NCBI RefSeq assembly: GCF_008014775.2
Contig: NZ_CP144914.1
Location: 682,001 to 746,000, forward strand
Reading direction: 5' to 3'
From: Alkalicoccus halolimnae
Lineage (GTDB): Bacteria; Bacillota; Bacilli; Bacillales; Salisediminibacteriaceae
Length of the DNA: 64,000 nucleotides
Made by a program: the position numbers and the translations under genes. This document shows positions 1-8,413 of this stretch, piece by piece. The notes beneath the pieces are model-generated. The model did no database searches. It was not told where the DNA came from and worked only from the letters and a program-made list of their open reading frames with translations. Numbering within the stretch: position 1 is the first letter of the stretch; the number at the start of each line of letters is the position of its first letter.

Positions 1-1
1 G

Positions 2-82
2 GCTTATGTAGAAGGCAAACACGAATTTGTCAGAGAACTGGAGTGCCGCGCGATCCGCTGGTACAATCAAAATTCGAAATAG
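2..82 (+). CDS. C-terminal end of an unidentified protein (partial)
   Basis: An open frame enters from the left edge and ends at a TAG at 80-82. It encodes the last 26 residues of a protein ending in ...CRAIRWYNQNSK. The tail is too short to assign a family. It lies 25 bp upstream of the next gene on the same strand, so the two could share a transcript. Confidence 0.5.
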   Translation, partial: AYVEGKHEFVRELECRAIRWYNQNSK

Positions 83-107
83 CTCATATTGAAAGGAATG
101 TGATCAT

Positions 108-752
108 ATGAAAGTATTTGTAGTAGGTGCAAACGGACAGATAGGGCAGCAGGTTGTGGAGAAACTGCATAAAAGCGAACAGCATGAGCCTGTAGCGATG
201 GTACGAAAAGAAGAGCAGGCCCAGAAGTTCCGCAAAGACGGTGTAGAAGCGGTTGTTGCAGACTTGGAAGGCACAGTCGACGAGATTGCAGAAGCTGCCA
301 AGGGATGCGATGCCGTCGTTTTCACAGCAGGTTCCGGAGGCAGTACCGGTCCTGATAAAACACTGCTTATCGATCTCGACGGCGCTGTGAAAACGGTGGA
401 AGCTGCCGGGAAAGCCGGTATCGGCCGATTTATTCAAGTGAGTGCGATTCAGGCTCACAACCGTAAAAACTGGAGCGAAAAGATCCGCCACTATTTTGCG
501 GCAAAACACTATGCGGACCGGGAATTGATGAAAAGCGGATTGAACTATACGATTATCCGTCCGGGCGGCCTGCTTAATGAACCGGGCACCGGCAAAGTAA
601 AAGCAGCAGAAAACCTCGAGAGGGCTTCCATTCCGCGGGAAGACGTTGCTTCTACAATCGTGGCAGCGCTCGATGAAGAAAAAACGTACGAAAAAGGCTT
701 CGACCTTATTTCAGGCGACATGACCCCGGAAGAAGCGCTGAAGCAGCTTTAA
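108..752 (+). CDS. NAD(P)-binding atypical SDR/NmrA-like reductase, YhfK-like
   Basis: The 214-residue protein is a single Rossmann domain of the atypical short-chain dehydrogenase (NmrA/YwnB/YhfK) type. The glycine-rich dinucleotide motif is at the N-terminus (G7, G10 and G13), and a conserved YTIIRPGGL segment follows near residue 147. Length and composition fit B. subtilis YhfK, a NAD(P)H-binding protein of unknown substrate. It is presumably cytosolic. The ATG at 108 follows a GAAAGGAATG ribosome binding site. A strong terminator follows about 90 bp downstream, so the transcript ends here. The family is confident; the reaction is not known. Confidence 0.85.
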   Translation: MKVFVVGANGQIGQQVVEKLHKSEQHEPVAMVRKEEQAQKFRKDGVEAVVADLEGTVDEIAEAAKGCDAVVFTAGSGGSTGPDKTLLIDLDGAVKTVEAAGKAGIGRFIQVSAIQAHNRKNWSEKIRHYFAAKHYADRELMKSGLNYTIIRPGGLLNEPGTGKVKAAENLERASIPREDVASTIVAALDEEKTYEKGFDLISGDMTPEEALKQL

Positions 753-840
753 AAGATTCGAAGTCTGAATAAGTAGGAATATAGTGCACGGTTATGAAAG
801 AATTTTAAAATAGAGACGGGTCATAAACCCCGTAAATGAG

Positions 841-875
841 AAACGCTCCCCGCTATAAGAGGGGAGCGTTTCTTT
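841..875 (+). terminator. Rho-independent terminator
   Basis: An 11-bp perfect stem (841-851 with 861-871) with a 9-nt loop is followed by TCTTT. It closes the YhfK-like gene and also lies downstream of the convergent antiporter gene. Confidence 0.85.
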
Positions 876-932
876 ATAAAGAGAGGGTTTAAAATATTTT
901 TGTATTCCGTTAAAAAAAGCAAGGTTCGTATT

Positions 933-2252
933 TTATTCAAATTTACTCTTACGCACCATTCTCTGCGTAATCAGCCAGCTGTAAAGCAGTGTCACAACAG
1001 GCGAGAGCCATAGAAAAACGGCGGCCGGAAGATAATAGAGAACCGGAACCCCGAGGATGGTACTGCAGAGAATTGCGAGCAGGCTCCACGGGACCATTCC
1101 GGCAAATACTACGGTGGAATCAGCGAGCGTGCGGGCAAGCAGCCTTTTCTGAAAATGTTTCTCCCAGTGGGGAAGCAGGGCGCGTCCGGTTAAAAGAATA
1201 GGAAACGATTGATTCGGGGAAAGAAGCGAGACTCCGCCGGCTACACCGATCGTCTGGGCCGTGTTTTTCGTCAGCGACGTCGTGTTTGTGAAGACTCTTT
1301 CCAGAAACGGCTGCAGCATCCCTGTTTCCTCAATGATTTGACAGTAGGCTCCGACAATCAAAATGAAAATGACGAATGGGAGCATGTCGACAAGGCCGTT
1401 TAAGGACTCAACTCCCCAGAAGGCTCCCTGGATCCATTCCAGAGGACCGCTCCCGCGCAGAAGCAGAATGACTCCGGCAGCGGCAATCGCAGTGAGAAAG
1501 CTCGTTTTCATTTCCTTACCGAGAAAAATCATGACAAGAAGCAGTAAAGGCGGTATAAGAGAAATCGAAGCAGAACTCCAGCTGACAGCTTCTACGGCAG
1601 TTATTGCTCCGTTCCCATCCGCCGTCAGCAGGTCAATGAAAAAGAAAACTCCTGCCGTCGCGGAGACGGTGATCAGCATCGTTGGCGTAATCGTGCGCAG
1701 GTGTTCACGGATACTCAGCTCCGTTGAAAATGCAAGCAGCTGAAACGAGCTGGAAAGCGGAGAGGAGCGGTCCCCAACGAATGCGCCGGAAACAAGGGCC
1801 CCGGCAATAAGTACGTCCGGCATTCCAAGTGTAAGTCCTGCACTCATCAGCGGAATGCCGACAATACTCAGGGAACCGACGGCGGAACCAACAGTAAAAG
1901 ACATAAGACCTGTGATCAGAAAAGCGAGTGTGAGAAAGTGTTCACGGGAGAGAAACGTCAGGAACAATGTATTTAAATCTTCAATCGTTCCGGCCATGCC
2001 CCATGTCGGCAGAAGAATTCCGATAAAAACGAGGAGCCAGGCGACGTTACGGTTGCGGTGGAGCCCTTTTTTGACTGCTTTATACAGGTCGTTCCAGGAA
2101 ACCTGCTTTCGTTTCGTTATAATACCGAGTGTCAGCAGGCCGGGAATAATCGCCGCCGCGAGAGGGAAGCCACCGGCAATGGCGGACATCAGCGGCAGGA
2201 GCGTGGCGGCAAAGACAAGGATAACTTCTATGTAGGAAAAGGATCGGTTCAT
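933..2252 (-). CDS. NhaC-family Na+/H+ antiporter
   Basis: A 439-residue, very hydrophobic protein with about 10-12 predicted membrane segments. The NhaC-type core is seen around residues 110-190 (SFTVGSAVGSLSIVGIPL and GAFVGDRSSPLSSS), and a second half repeats this architecture (GVSLLSPNQSFPILL). The family exchanges cytoplasmic Na+ for protons and supports growth in salt or at alkaline pH. The start ATG at 2252 has a GGAGTGA ribosome binding site. The gene is monocistronic and converges on the terminator at 841-875. Substrate (Na+ rather than, for example, malate/lactate exchange in MleN-type relatives) is inferred from the family only. Confidence 0.85.
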   Translation of the reverse strand: MNRSFSYIEVILVFAATLLPLMSAIAGGFPLAAAIIPGLLTLGIITKRKQVSWNDLYKAVKKGLHRNRNVAWLLVFIGILLPTWGMAGTIEDLNTLFLTFLSREHFLTLAFLITGLMSFTVGSAVGSLSIVGIPLMSAGLTLGMPDVLIAGALVSGAFVGDRSSPLSSSFQLLAFSTELSIREHLRTITPTMLITVSATAGVFFFIDLLTADGNGAITAVEAVSWSSASISLIPPLLLLVMIFLGKEMKTSFLTAIAAAGVILLLRGSGPLEWIQGAFWGVESLNGLVDMLPFVIFILIVGAYCQIIEETGMLQPFLERVFTNTTSLTKNTAQTIGVAGGVSLLSPNQSFPILLTGRALLPHWEKHFQKRLLARTLADSTVVFAGMVPWSLLAILCSTILGVPVLYYLPAAVFLWLSPVVTLLYSWLITQRMVRKSKFE

Positions 2253-2386
2253 CTGGCATCACTCCGAAAATATTGTAGCACACAATATAAGGAGACGTCC
2301 TTTCCAGTTATATGATACAGTGATCCATATTGTAAGCGTTCCTCTTTAAATTGAAAGAACAATGCAGATAGAAAAAGCGCCGGAAT

Positions 2387-2833
2387 TCAGCCGTACTTTT
2401 TCTGATGCTCTTTTTTCATTTTAAGATATTCTTCGTCTTCGCGGACTTTTATCCACTTCTCCTCGAAAATTCTTGCCGACTCTGCCTTTTCTTCGTTAAT
2501 CTGCCGCTCCTTTATATTCCCTTCCTTGTCGTATTTCTTCCCTCCTTTATAATTGGCGTAGCGGCGTGAGCGTGTGTACCCCATCTGGATAAATTTCCGG
2601 GCCATATCCATTCCGACAAAATCGTTGTTCTGTTTATATTCTTCAAACATTGCGTAGATTTTTTCGGATGATTCCTTTGCGATGTCCGGGGTTTTGAATC
2701 TCCAGTGGGGCAGGATTTCACTCTTGTAGGGTTCCACCATAAGCACTCCCTGCTCACCGCGGCCGACCCGGTATTTTTCAGGCTGTTCGCGGAAATTTAT
2801 ATTCTTAAAATCTTCGTCGTAATTAAAAGCCAT
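2387..2833 (-). CDS. DUF4385 family protein
   Basis: The 148-residue, highly charged soluble protein has the sequence pattern of DUF4385, including an early NYDEDFKNINFREQPEKYRV segment, LPHWRFKTP and MARKFIQMGYTRSRRYANY. The C-terminus is a lysine/glutamate-rich helix. The function of the family is unknown; it may bind nucleic acid given its basic, aromatic core, but that is a guess. The gene stands alone, with repeats upstream. Confidence 0.8.
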   Translation of the reverse strand: MAFNYDEDFKNINFREQPEKYRVGRGEQGVLMVEPYKSEILPHWRFKTPDIAKESSEKIYAMFEEYKQNNDFVGMDMARKFIQMGYTRSRRYANYKGGKKYDKEGNIKERQINEEKAESARIFEEKWIKVREDEEYLKMKKEHQKKYG

Positions 2834-2934
2834 CCGGAAACGCTCCCTTCTTTTTTCAACCTATACCCCGCACGTAAGCAGCATCAAACTCATCAGCATC
2901 AAAGAAGCTGTAGGACCACAACTGATGAACTATC

Positions 2935-3120
2935 GTTTTACTCACGCAAGTATACAGGAGGGCTGCCTTCGCCTCCTGATGGACGCTTTCCGGAGGGGCC
3001 GGACTCAGCTAATTTCTTCCTCCCAAAGCTCGTAAGAAATGGATCTTCGTCTCGTCCTTCATCCTCCCGGAGTCGCCATCTACGGCTCCTGCAGCCGGCT
3101 TTCTGTAAATAGAAGAAGGG
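2935..3120 (-). repeat. Module B repeat, inverted copy, diverged
   Basis: Read on the minus strand this carries the module B core: a GGCGACTCCGG-like start, GGATCC-like middle, AGCTGAGTCCGGCC and the GGAAAGCGTCC end. It lies in the 680-bp gap between the DUF4385 gene and rlmA. No coding region is supported in this gap. Confidence 0.7.
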
Positions 3121-3227
3121 CTGGAAGCTCTTTTGACAGCAATCTCAGAAAGGTCTTCATACTAAAACGTCCTTATTTGAATACAGTACAACCTATTCTT
3201 GAAAAATAGTAATGATTGAAACAGAAG

Positions 3228-3345
3228 GCGGTGACTCCTGTGGGATCAGCGCCGTCTGAAAATCCATTCTGACGGAGTCAGAATTAGTTGAAGGGCAGCC
3301 CCACGGAAAGCGTCCGCCTGTGTGGAAATCATTCCTCTAATTTGA
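3228..3345 (+). repeat. Variant C of the module B repeat
   Basis: The segment starts GGCGGTGACTCCTGTGGGATCAG and ends GGAAAGCGTCCGCCTG. It is closely related to 13225-13350 and has the same start/end pairing as module B, but a different middle (GTCTGAAAATCCATTCTGACG). Confidence 0.65.
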
Positions 3346-3579
3346 AAAGGAACATAAAGTAGTGTTTTATGAAATTGAGTCAATTGTATATTGATTTTCA
3401 ATATCTGGTGGATTTATCCTGTGCAGTTCTAAGTAACTTCGAAGGGAGGGAAGCTGAAGGCTTTCTCGGCAGCATACGAAAAACAAACAAACGATCCAGC
3501 ACAAAGAAAAAACGGTAGTTTGGAGAAGGAGATTTCTGCAATAATAGAAGAACAGATATGGAGAGAGGAAGTGGCGGCC

Positions 3580-4410
3580 ATGCGCTCGAAAAGAGAAATC
3601 AGAGCGGATTTAATGAAACAAGGGTCCCCGTTTTTGAGGTGTCCTTACTGCTGCAATGCGCTGAATATAGAAGAAGATAAAAGACTTGTCTGCGATCAGG
3701 GTCATACGTTTGACCTTGCTAAACAAGGGCATGTGCATCTCACGAAAAAGCCTGCTTCCTCCAACTACAGCGGGGCACTTTTTACAGCCCGGGAGGAAGT
3801 TATAAGAGGAGGCATGTACGATCCGCTGCACGAGATACTGAGCGGTCTCGTTCCACACGAAGAGGCACGGGTACTGGACGCAGGATGCGGAGAAGGGTCC
3901 CATCTGTCGGCGGTCCATGAAAGAAAACGAATATTTGGAGCGGGCGCCGATCTTGCAAAAGCAGGCATTGAGCAGGCGGCAAAAAGGGAAGCGGAACTGC
4001 TCTGGTTTGTTGCCGATCTGGCTGAAGCTCCATTTCAGGATGAAAGCTTTGACGTTATTTTCAATATTTTTTCACCGGCCAATTATCAGGAGTTTCGAAG
4101 GCTCGTAAAAAAAGGCGGAAAGGTAATTAAGGTCATTCCGGGGACGGGGTACCTTCAGGAGATCCGCGAACTTACAGGAGAAGCAGCCTACGATAATAAA
4201 GAAGTCATCGAAGGTTTCACAGCACAATTTCCGGAAGCAGAAAGGCAGACAGCAGTCTATACGTTTGAACTTCCGGAAAAAATGCGGCGGCCATTGCTGC
4301 AAATGACGCCGTTGACTTGGAAATACGCTGGAGACGAAAAAATGAAAGAGTGGGAAGAGAAGCTGAGAAAAATTACCGTTGAAGTGGAAGTTTTAATCGG
4401 GGTAGTATAA
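3580..4410 (+). CDS. rlmA: 23S rRNA (guanine-N1)-methyltransferase, RlmA family
   Basis: A 276-residue protein with an N-terminal zinc finger (Cys21, Cys24, Cys38, His42) followed by a class I SAM methyltransferase fold with motif I VLDAGCGEGSHL near residue 108. This is the RlmA layout; members methylate N1 of G745 (Gram-negative type) or G748 (TlrB type) in 23S rRNA. The specific guanine cannot be told from sequence. The ATG at 3580 is chosen because GAGAGAGGAAG lies just upstream; an in-frame TTG at 3520 would add 20 residues but has no ribosome binding site. Confidence 0.85.
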   Translation: MRSKREIRADLMKQGSPFLRCPYCCNALNIEEDKRLVCDQGHTFDLAKQGHVHLTKKPASSNYSGALFTAREEVIRGGMYDPLHEILSGLVPHEEARVLDAGCGEGSHLSAVHERKRIFGAGADLAKAGIEQAAKREAELLWFVADLAEAPFQDESFDVIFNIFSPANYQEFRRLVKKGGKVIKVIPGTGYLQEIRELTGEAAYDNKEVIEGFTAQFPEAERQTAVYTFELPEKMRRPLLQMTPLTWKYAGDEKMKEWEEKLRKITVEVEVLIGVV

Positions 4411-4429
4411 GATCATTTTTTCGAAGGCT

Positions 4430-4795
4430 CTGTTAAAGCTCCGTGTTGTTATTGGATTGCCCGCGGCTCCTTTTTCTTCGCCTGCCGCGGAAAAAGCCTT
4501 CCGCTCTCCCTCCCTTGCGTCCGGGAGGATCTTCCTGCTTTCTTTTTCCGCAGGCGTCTTGAAAAATCGCCTTGGCACTGGTTTTTACCTTGGTATCTTC
4601 TTGATTCAACCAGGAGGCTTTCTGTATGGGAGAATTAAAACGAAGCGGAAACCGGCGGACGCCAGTGGAAGAAGGAGATTGAAAGATCCCGCAGGGCGTT
4701 AGCCTGAGGAAGTTGGAAATCTCCTCCACGGCAGGGCTGCCGGTTTGAAGCGAAGTTTTCTTATATATCAACAACAGAACAGAGCTTTTTCGAAA
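4430..4795 (-). repeat. Module A repeat, full copy (inverted)
   Basis: On the minus strand this runs from a TGTTGATATATAAGAAAACTTCG start, through GGAGGAGATTTCC and CCTGCGGGATC, to CAACACGGAGCTTTAACAGAG. It is the most complete uninterrupted module A here and shows the unoccupied form of the site into which the IS element at 32404 inserted (equivalent point near 4715-4720). Confidence 0.75.
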
Positions 4796-4812
4796 GGCTT
4801 TGGCCTCAGTCG

Positions 4813-4845
4813 AAAAAGCCCCGCTTCCTCTGAAGGAGCGGGGAA
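4813..4845 (-). terminator. Terminator of the glutathione peroxidase gene
   Basis: Minus-strand stem CCCCGCTCCT / AGGAAGCGGGG with one bulge, followed by a CTTTTTC tract. Confidence 0.75.
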
Positions 4846-4885
4846 AGTGTTCTAATATGGAGGGCTTAAGAAAAACGTTCTGCCA

Positions 4886-5368
4886 TTATTTAAGCAGCGA
4901 ATCAATATCCTCACGAATCTTGTCCGGGGATGTATTTGGACCGTAGCGCTTTAAGACGTTTCCATCCTCATCGACGAGGAATTTTGTGAAGTTCCACTTG
5001 ATCTCTGAGCCGATCGTACCAGATTTTTCCGATTTTAAATGCTTGTAAAGAGGATGGGCTTCCTTTCCGTTTACATTAATTTTTTTCATCAGAGGAAAGG
5101 TTACGCCGAAGTTTATTTCGCAGGTCGAGCTCATTTCTTCATCAGAGACAGGTTCCTGATTCATGAACTGATTGCTTGGGAAACCGAGAACTTTCACCCC
5201 GTGATCTTTGTAATCCTGATACAGGGATTCCAGACTTTTAAACTGGGGAGCGAGCCCGCACTTCGTAGCCGTATTCACGATTACGAGAATATTCCCTTTG
5301 TATTCGTTAAGAGAAACGGGCTTCCCTTCCGATTTTTCCACTTCAAAATCATGTACTGTAGTCAACAT
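4886..5368 (-). CDS. Glutathione peroxidase family thiol peroxidase
   Basis: The 160-residue protein matches the GPx family over its full length. The peroxidatic position is cysteine (Cys37 in NTATKCGL), not selenocysteine. The glutamine of FPSNQF and the tryptophan-asparagine of KWNFTKFLVD complete the usual catalytic tetrad. In Bacillus such proteins (BsaA type) reduce hydroperoxides using thioredoxin or bacillithiol-linked reductants rather than glutathione; this is family knowledge. Start ATG has an AAGGAGGCG ribosome binding site. It is monocistronic with its own terminator. Confidence 0.9.
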   Translation of the reverse strand: MLTTVHDFEVEKSEGKPVSLNEYKGNILVIVNTATKCGLAPQFKSLESLYQDYKDHGVKVLGFPSNQFMNQEPVSDEEMSSTCEINFGVTFPLMKKINVNGKEAHPLYKHLKSEKSGTIGSEIKWNFTKFLVDEDGNVLKRYGPNTSPDKIREDIDSLLK

Positions 5369-5502
5369 TAACGCCTCCTTCTGTGTATGTCCTTTTATTA
5401 TAAGCAGATCGGAGATAGAAAATAAAAATATCAGCCTATTGGCAGAGGGAAAACTTCATGTTTAAATAAGAATAATTTCGATTAACTGAAGGAGGATCAT
5501 CG

Positions 5503-6036
5503 ATGATTTTATCAGACCAGGATATTCGTGCTTATTTAGAGGAGAATAAACTGCATATTTCCCCGCTCGAAAAACACCAGATTCAACCGGCTTCCGTGGA
5601 TTTAACTCTCGGTACCGAGTTTCGCAGGATGAAAGAAGAAGGCGCCGCTATGCTTTCACTGGATAGGCCGGTAGAGGAAGAAACGTTTGATCAGGAAAAA
5701 ATCGTGCTCCCTCCAAAATCCTTTCTGCTTGCAACAACAGAGCAGCATATTGAACTCCCCGATAACCTTTCTGCCTTTGTGGAGGGCAGAAGCAGCATCG
5801 GCAGAATGGGCTTATTTATTCAAAATGCAGGCTGGGTGGATCCCGGATTTAAAGGACAGATTACGCTTGAATTGTTTAATGCGAATCATCTTCCAATTGA
5901 AATTACATCCGGAAGAAGAATCTGCCAGCTTGTTTTCGCAGAAATGAAATCGTCAGCAGAAGAGCCTTATAACGGTAAGTATCAGCATCAAAAAGGAGCC
6001 GTCGGCACGAAAATTTACGAAGACGAGGAAATCTGA
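5503..6036 (+). CDS. dcd: dCTP deaminase
   Basis: The 177-residue enzyme carries the Dcd signature [25 protein letters not shown] and the following GQITLELFN segment with the catalytic glutamate. Dcd converts dCTP to dUTP, feeding dTMP synthesis; some members also hydrolyse the dUTP. The length and the EGRSS motif alone do not settle mono- versus bifunctionality. The start ATG follows GAAGGAGGATC. It lies upstream of the zinc-regulated zagA but is separated from it by a palindromic operator. Confidence 0.92.
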   Translation: MILSDQDIRAYLEENKLHISPLEKHQIQPASVDLTLGTEFRRMKEEGAAMLSLDRPVEEETFDQEKIVLPPKSFLLATTEQHIELPDNLSAFVEGRSSIGRMGLFIQNAGWVDPGFKGQITLELFNANHLPIEITSGRRICQLVFAEMKSSAEEPYNGKYQHQKGAVGTKIYEDEEI

Positions 6037-6061
6037 CTTTGACACAGGGGACCTTACAGCA

Positions 6062-6108
6062 TATAATCATTTATAAATCGTAATTATTACGATTTATAAA
6101 TGATTATA
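6062..6108. promoter_or_regulatory. Zur operator inside a 47-bp perfect palindrome
   Basis: Positions 6062-6084 and 6086-6108 are exact reverse complements about a single T at 6085. The centre, TCGTAATTATTACGA at 6078-6092, is the 7-1-7 Fur-family core as known for B. subtilis Zur. It ends 11 bp before the zagA start, so bound repressor would cover the promoter/start region. Expression under zinc starvation is the expected consequence. Confidence 0.88.
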
Positions 6109-6119
6109 CGGAGGGTGAC

Positions 6120-7313
6120 ATGATGGAGAAAATTCCAGTTACAGTACTGAGTGGTTATTTAGGGGCCGGCAAAACGACGATGCTGAATCACCTGCTCGCG
6201 AACAGGGAAGGGATGCGCATTGCTGTGATAGTCAATGACATGAGCGAAATTAATGTCGACGCAGCACTCGTAGAGCAGGGAGGGTTTAAACGGACCGAGG
6301 AGAAGCTCGTGGAAATGTCGAATGGGTGCATCTGCTGTACACTCCGGGAAGATCTGCTTGTGGAAGTGAAAACCCTTATTGAGCAGGGGAATATTGATCA
6401 TATCGTCATTGAGTCAACGGGTATCAGTGAGCCGGTTCCAGTCGCGCAGACCTTCTCCTATATTGACGAGGAAACAGGAATTGACCTGACAGAGCTCTGC
6501 TTTATAAACAATATGGTTACGGTCGTGGACGTCTATCGGTTCTGGGATGACTTCAAATCGGGAGAAACTCTCGTTGACCGTGCACAGGGCGCGGATGAGG
6601 CGGACGAGAGGGATATCGTCGATCTGCTTGTCGACCAGATCGAGTTTTGCAGCGTGCTCGTATTAAACAAAACAGACATGATAAAGGCAGAAGACCTCTT
6701 CGAAGTAGAGGACGTTTTAAGAAAGCTGCAGCCTTCTGCGGAAGTTCTGCGTACGAATTTTGGCAAAGTTGAACCGGCCCAGATATTAAACAAGACCCGC
6801 TTCGATTTTGAGGAAGCTAGCATGTCGGCCGGCTGGATAAAAGAACTTCAGGAAGCCGATCATACTCCGGAAACAGAAGAGTATAATATTTCAAGTTTTG
6901 TGTACCGGCGGCGCCGGCCGTTTCACCCGGAACGCCTGTTTGACTGGCTTCATCAGCTGCCGGAAGAAATCGTCCGCATGAAAGGAATCGTCTGGAGTGC
7001 TTCCCATAACGACTATGCCGTCTCGCTCTCCCAGGCAGGCCCTTCTGTTTATATTCATCCTGTCGCATACTGGGCAGCGGCACTGGCTGTGGAAGAACAG
7101 AATCTCTATTTGGAAGAAAACGAAGAACTGCGCGAAGACTGGGAAGAAGAAACCGGAGATCGAAAAAATGAATTTGTCGTGATCGGCATTCGTCTGGATA
7201 AGGACAAGCTCGAGAAGCAGCTTGATGCATGTCTTCTTACAGAGGAGGAGTATAACGGGGACTGGAGCCGGTTTTCCAATCCTTTTGAAGAAGAGGCAGG
7301 CTCCCCCGTCTAA
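6120..7313 (+). CDS. zagA: COG0523 GTPase, zinc-responsive metallochaperone ZagA (YciC)
   Basis: A 397-residue CobW/COG0523 protein with P-loop GYLGAGKTT (residues 12-20), the metal-binding GCICC motif (Cys70, Cys72, Cys73), an NKTD guanine-specificity motif and a CobW C-terminal domain. B. subtilis ZagA/YciC has the same length and delivers zinc to client enzymes such as folate synthesis GTP cyclohydrolase during zinc limitation. A Zur box directly upstream fits this assignment. Two ATGs in tandem (6120, 6123) share the GGAGGG ribosome binding site. The C-terminal half is acidic. A long hairpin follows the stop. Confidence 0.92.
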   Translation: MMEKIPVTVLSGYLGAGKTTMLNHLLANREGMRIAVIVNDMSEINVDAALVEQGGFKRTEEKLVEMSNGCICCTLREDLLVEVKTLIEQGNIDHIVIESTGISEPVPVAQTFSYIDEETGIDLTELCFINNMVTVVDVYRFWDDFKSGETLVDRAQGADEADERDIVDLLVDQIEFCSVLVLNKTDMIKAEDLFEVEDVLRKLQPSAEVLRTNFGKVEPAQILNKTRFDFEEASMSAGWIKELQEADHTPETEEYNISSFVYRRRRPFHPERLFDWLHQLPEEIVRMKGIVWSASHNDYAVSLSQAGPSVYIHPVAYWAAALAVEEQNLYLEENEELREDWEEETGDRKNEFVVIGIRLDKDKLEKQLDACLLTEEEYNGDWSRFSNPFEEEAGSPV

Positions 7314-7331
7314 AAAGATAAAATTTTCCGC

Positions 7332-7378
7332 ATCAAAACAGCTTCTTTCCACAAAAATGGGAAAGAAGCTGTTTTGAT
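7332..7378 (+). terminator. Long stem-loop after zagA
   Basis: A 19-bp perfect stem (7332-7350 with 7360-7378). No long T tract follows, so it may act as a transcript end or a stabilising hairpin. Confidence 0.6.
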
Positions 7379-7479
7379 TAACGCAGGTGAAAACACGATT
7401 ACTATAAGCTCAATACATGATTTCGTAGAAAGTGAGTCCTCTTCCGAATCAGAGCAGCCTTGTATTTAAACAGTAGACT

Positions 7480-7640
7480 ACCTTAAAAATAAAGTAGATA
7501 GATATGTTGAACTTAATAATTCGTTTCCTCTTCTGTAAACGACCGCTTTCGTTTCCATGGGGACGCTTTCCGGGCGGGCCGGCCTCAGCTAATCCCTTCC
7601 TCCCTTCTGTCGGGCGGGATGGATCTTCGGCTTATCCTTT
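7480..7640 (-). repeat. Module B repeat, inverted, 3' part only
   Basis: The minus strand contains the module B core from GGATCC-like sequence through GGCCGGCCCGCCCGGAAAGCGTCCCCATGGAAACGAAAGC to the distal CTACTTTATTTTTAAGG tail. It directly abuts the 3' end of the redoxin gene. Confidence 0.75.
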
Positions 7641-8325
7641 AACCCATTATGGTTTCACGTTCTTCGACCAGTTTCTTTCTCTGCCAGGCTGTATCAATTT
7701 CCGGTGTGAATTTCTCAGGGTAGCGGATGTGCCAGCGCTGCTTGCGGATGATAAAGTCATATGGATCGTAGCGCAGCGCTTCATCGAGAAGCATAAGGGC
7801 TGCTCCTTCTGCTCCGCTGTGCAGAAGCTCCATCGCTTCTTTATACCGCTGCTGGGAGATCGAGCGGAATTCAGGTGCTACCGCTTCCTGATGGGAAGGG
7901 AGCGCTTCTGGAAATTCCCCGGCGAGCAGTTTTTCGAGAAGCTGGTAATGATCCGGATTGAGAATCGAAAACCCTTCCTGGGCCCAGCGGATAATTCCTT
8001 CCTTATCGAGAAAAATCACCGCCGGTACAGTCCGGAATTGAAATCTAATAGGCAGTGTTCTCGCCGCATCAATGACACACGTAAACGTACCGTTTTCTAC
8101 AAATGGCTTAACTGCAGAAGCACCTTGAATGTCCACTGCCGCTGCAACGACATCTACTTCCTTGTTTTCCATGAACTGCTGCCACACGGGCAGCTGATCC
8201 CGGCATCGTCACCAGGAACCCCACACAAAGATGACCTGCGGCCGGTTGTGATCCTCATTAGGAATACTTCGATTTCCCCCGTAGATATCGGGAAGTGTCA
8301 CGCTGTTCATTTTTTCATTAAGCAT
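7639..8325 (-). CDS. Thioredoxin-like redoxin with in-frame TGA at the catalytic cysteine (candidate selenoprotein)
   Basis: Reading from ATG 8325 (ribosome binding site AAAGGAG, 8-nt spacing) gives 38 residues ending VIFVWGSW, then TGA (8211-8209), then RCRDQLPVWQQF and a further 182 residues in the same frame to the stop at 7639. In TlpA-like redoxins the residue after this tryptophan is the catalytic cysteine, so TGA stands exactly where Cys is expected. A hairpin with a 6-bp stem GCTGCC/GGCAGC and loop CGTGT lies 14 nt after the TGA, with the loop about 21 nt away and G in its first two bases, as bacterial SECIS elements require. The rest holds a cis-Pro (RTVPAVIFLD) and a C-terminal helical region. 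The full product would be 228 residues with Sec39. The alternative is a nonsense mutation, leaving either a 38-residue peptide or a product restarted at GTG 8187. No sel genes lie in this window. Confidence 0.7.
8178..8194 (-). promoter_or_regulatory. Candidate bacterial SECIS hairpin
   Basis: On the minus strand, GCTGCC (8194-8189), loop CGTGT, GGCAGC (8183-8178). It starts 14 nt after the TGA at 8211-8209, within the coding sequence, which is the position used by SelB-dependent SECIS elements. Confidence 0.45.
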
Positions 8326-8413
8326 AGAATGCGCTCCTTTAGCTTTTACATGATAAAGTAAACGTAAACATAGGGTTTTCATTCAGCTTACCTAAAGTAA
8401 GGGAGGGAAGGAA

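Noticed and set aside
4433..4774. Frames inside module A repeats (also at 57588-57983 and 40145-40693)
   Set aside because: They arise from the repeat sequence, differ in frame between copies and lack starts with ribosome binding sites.
7504..8361. Long plus-strand frame opposite the redoxin gene
   Set aside because: It is antisense to a protein with clear redoxin sequence, has no ribosome binding site and its product has no recognisable motif.
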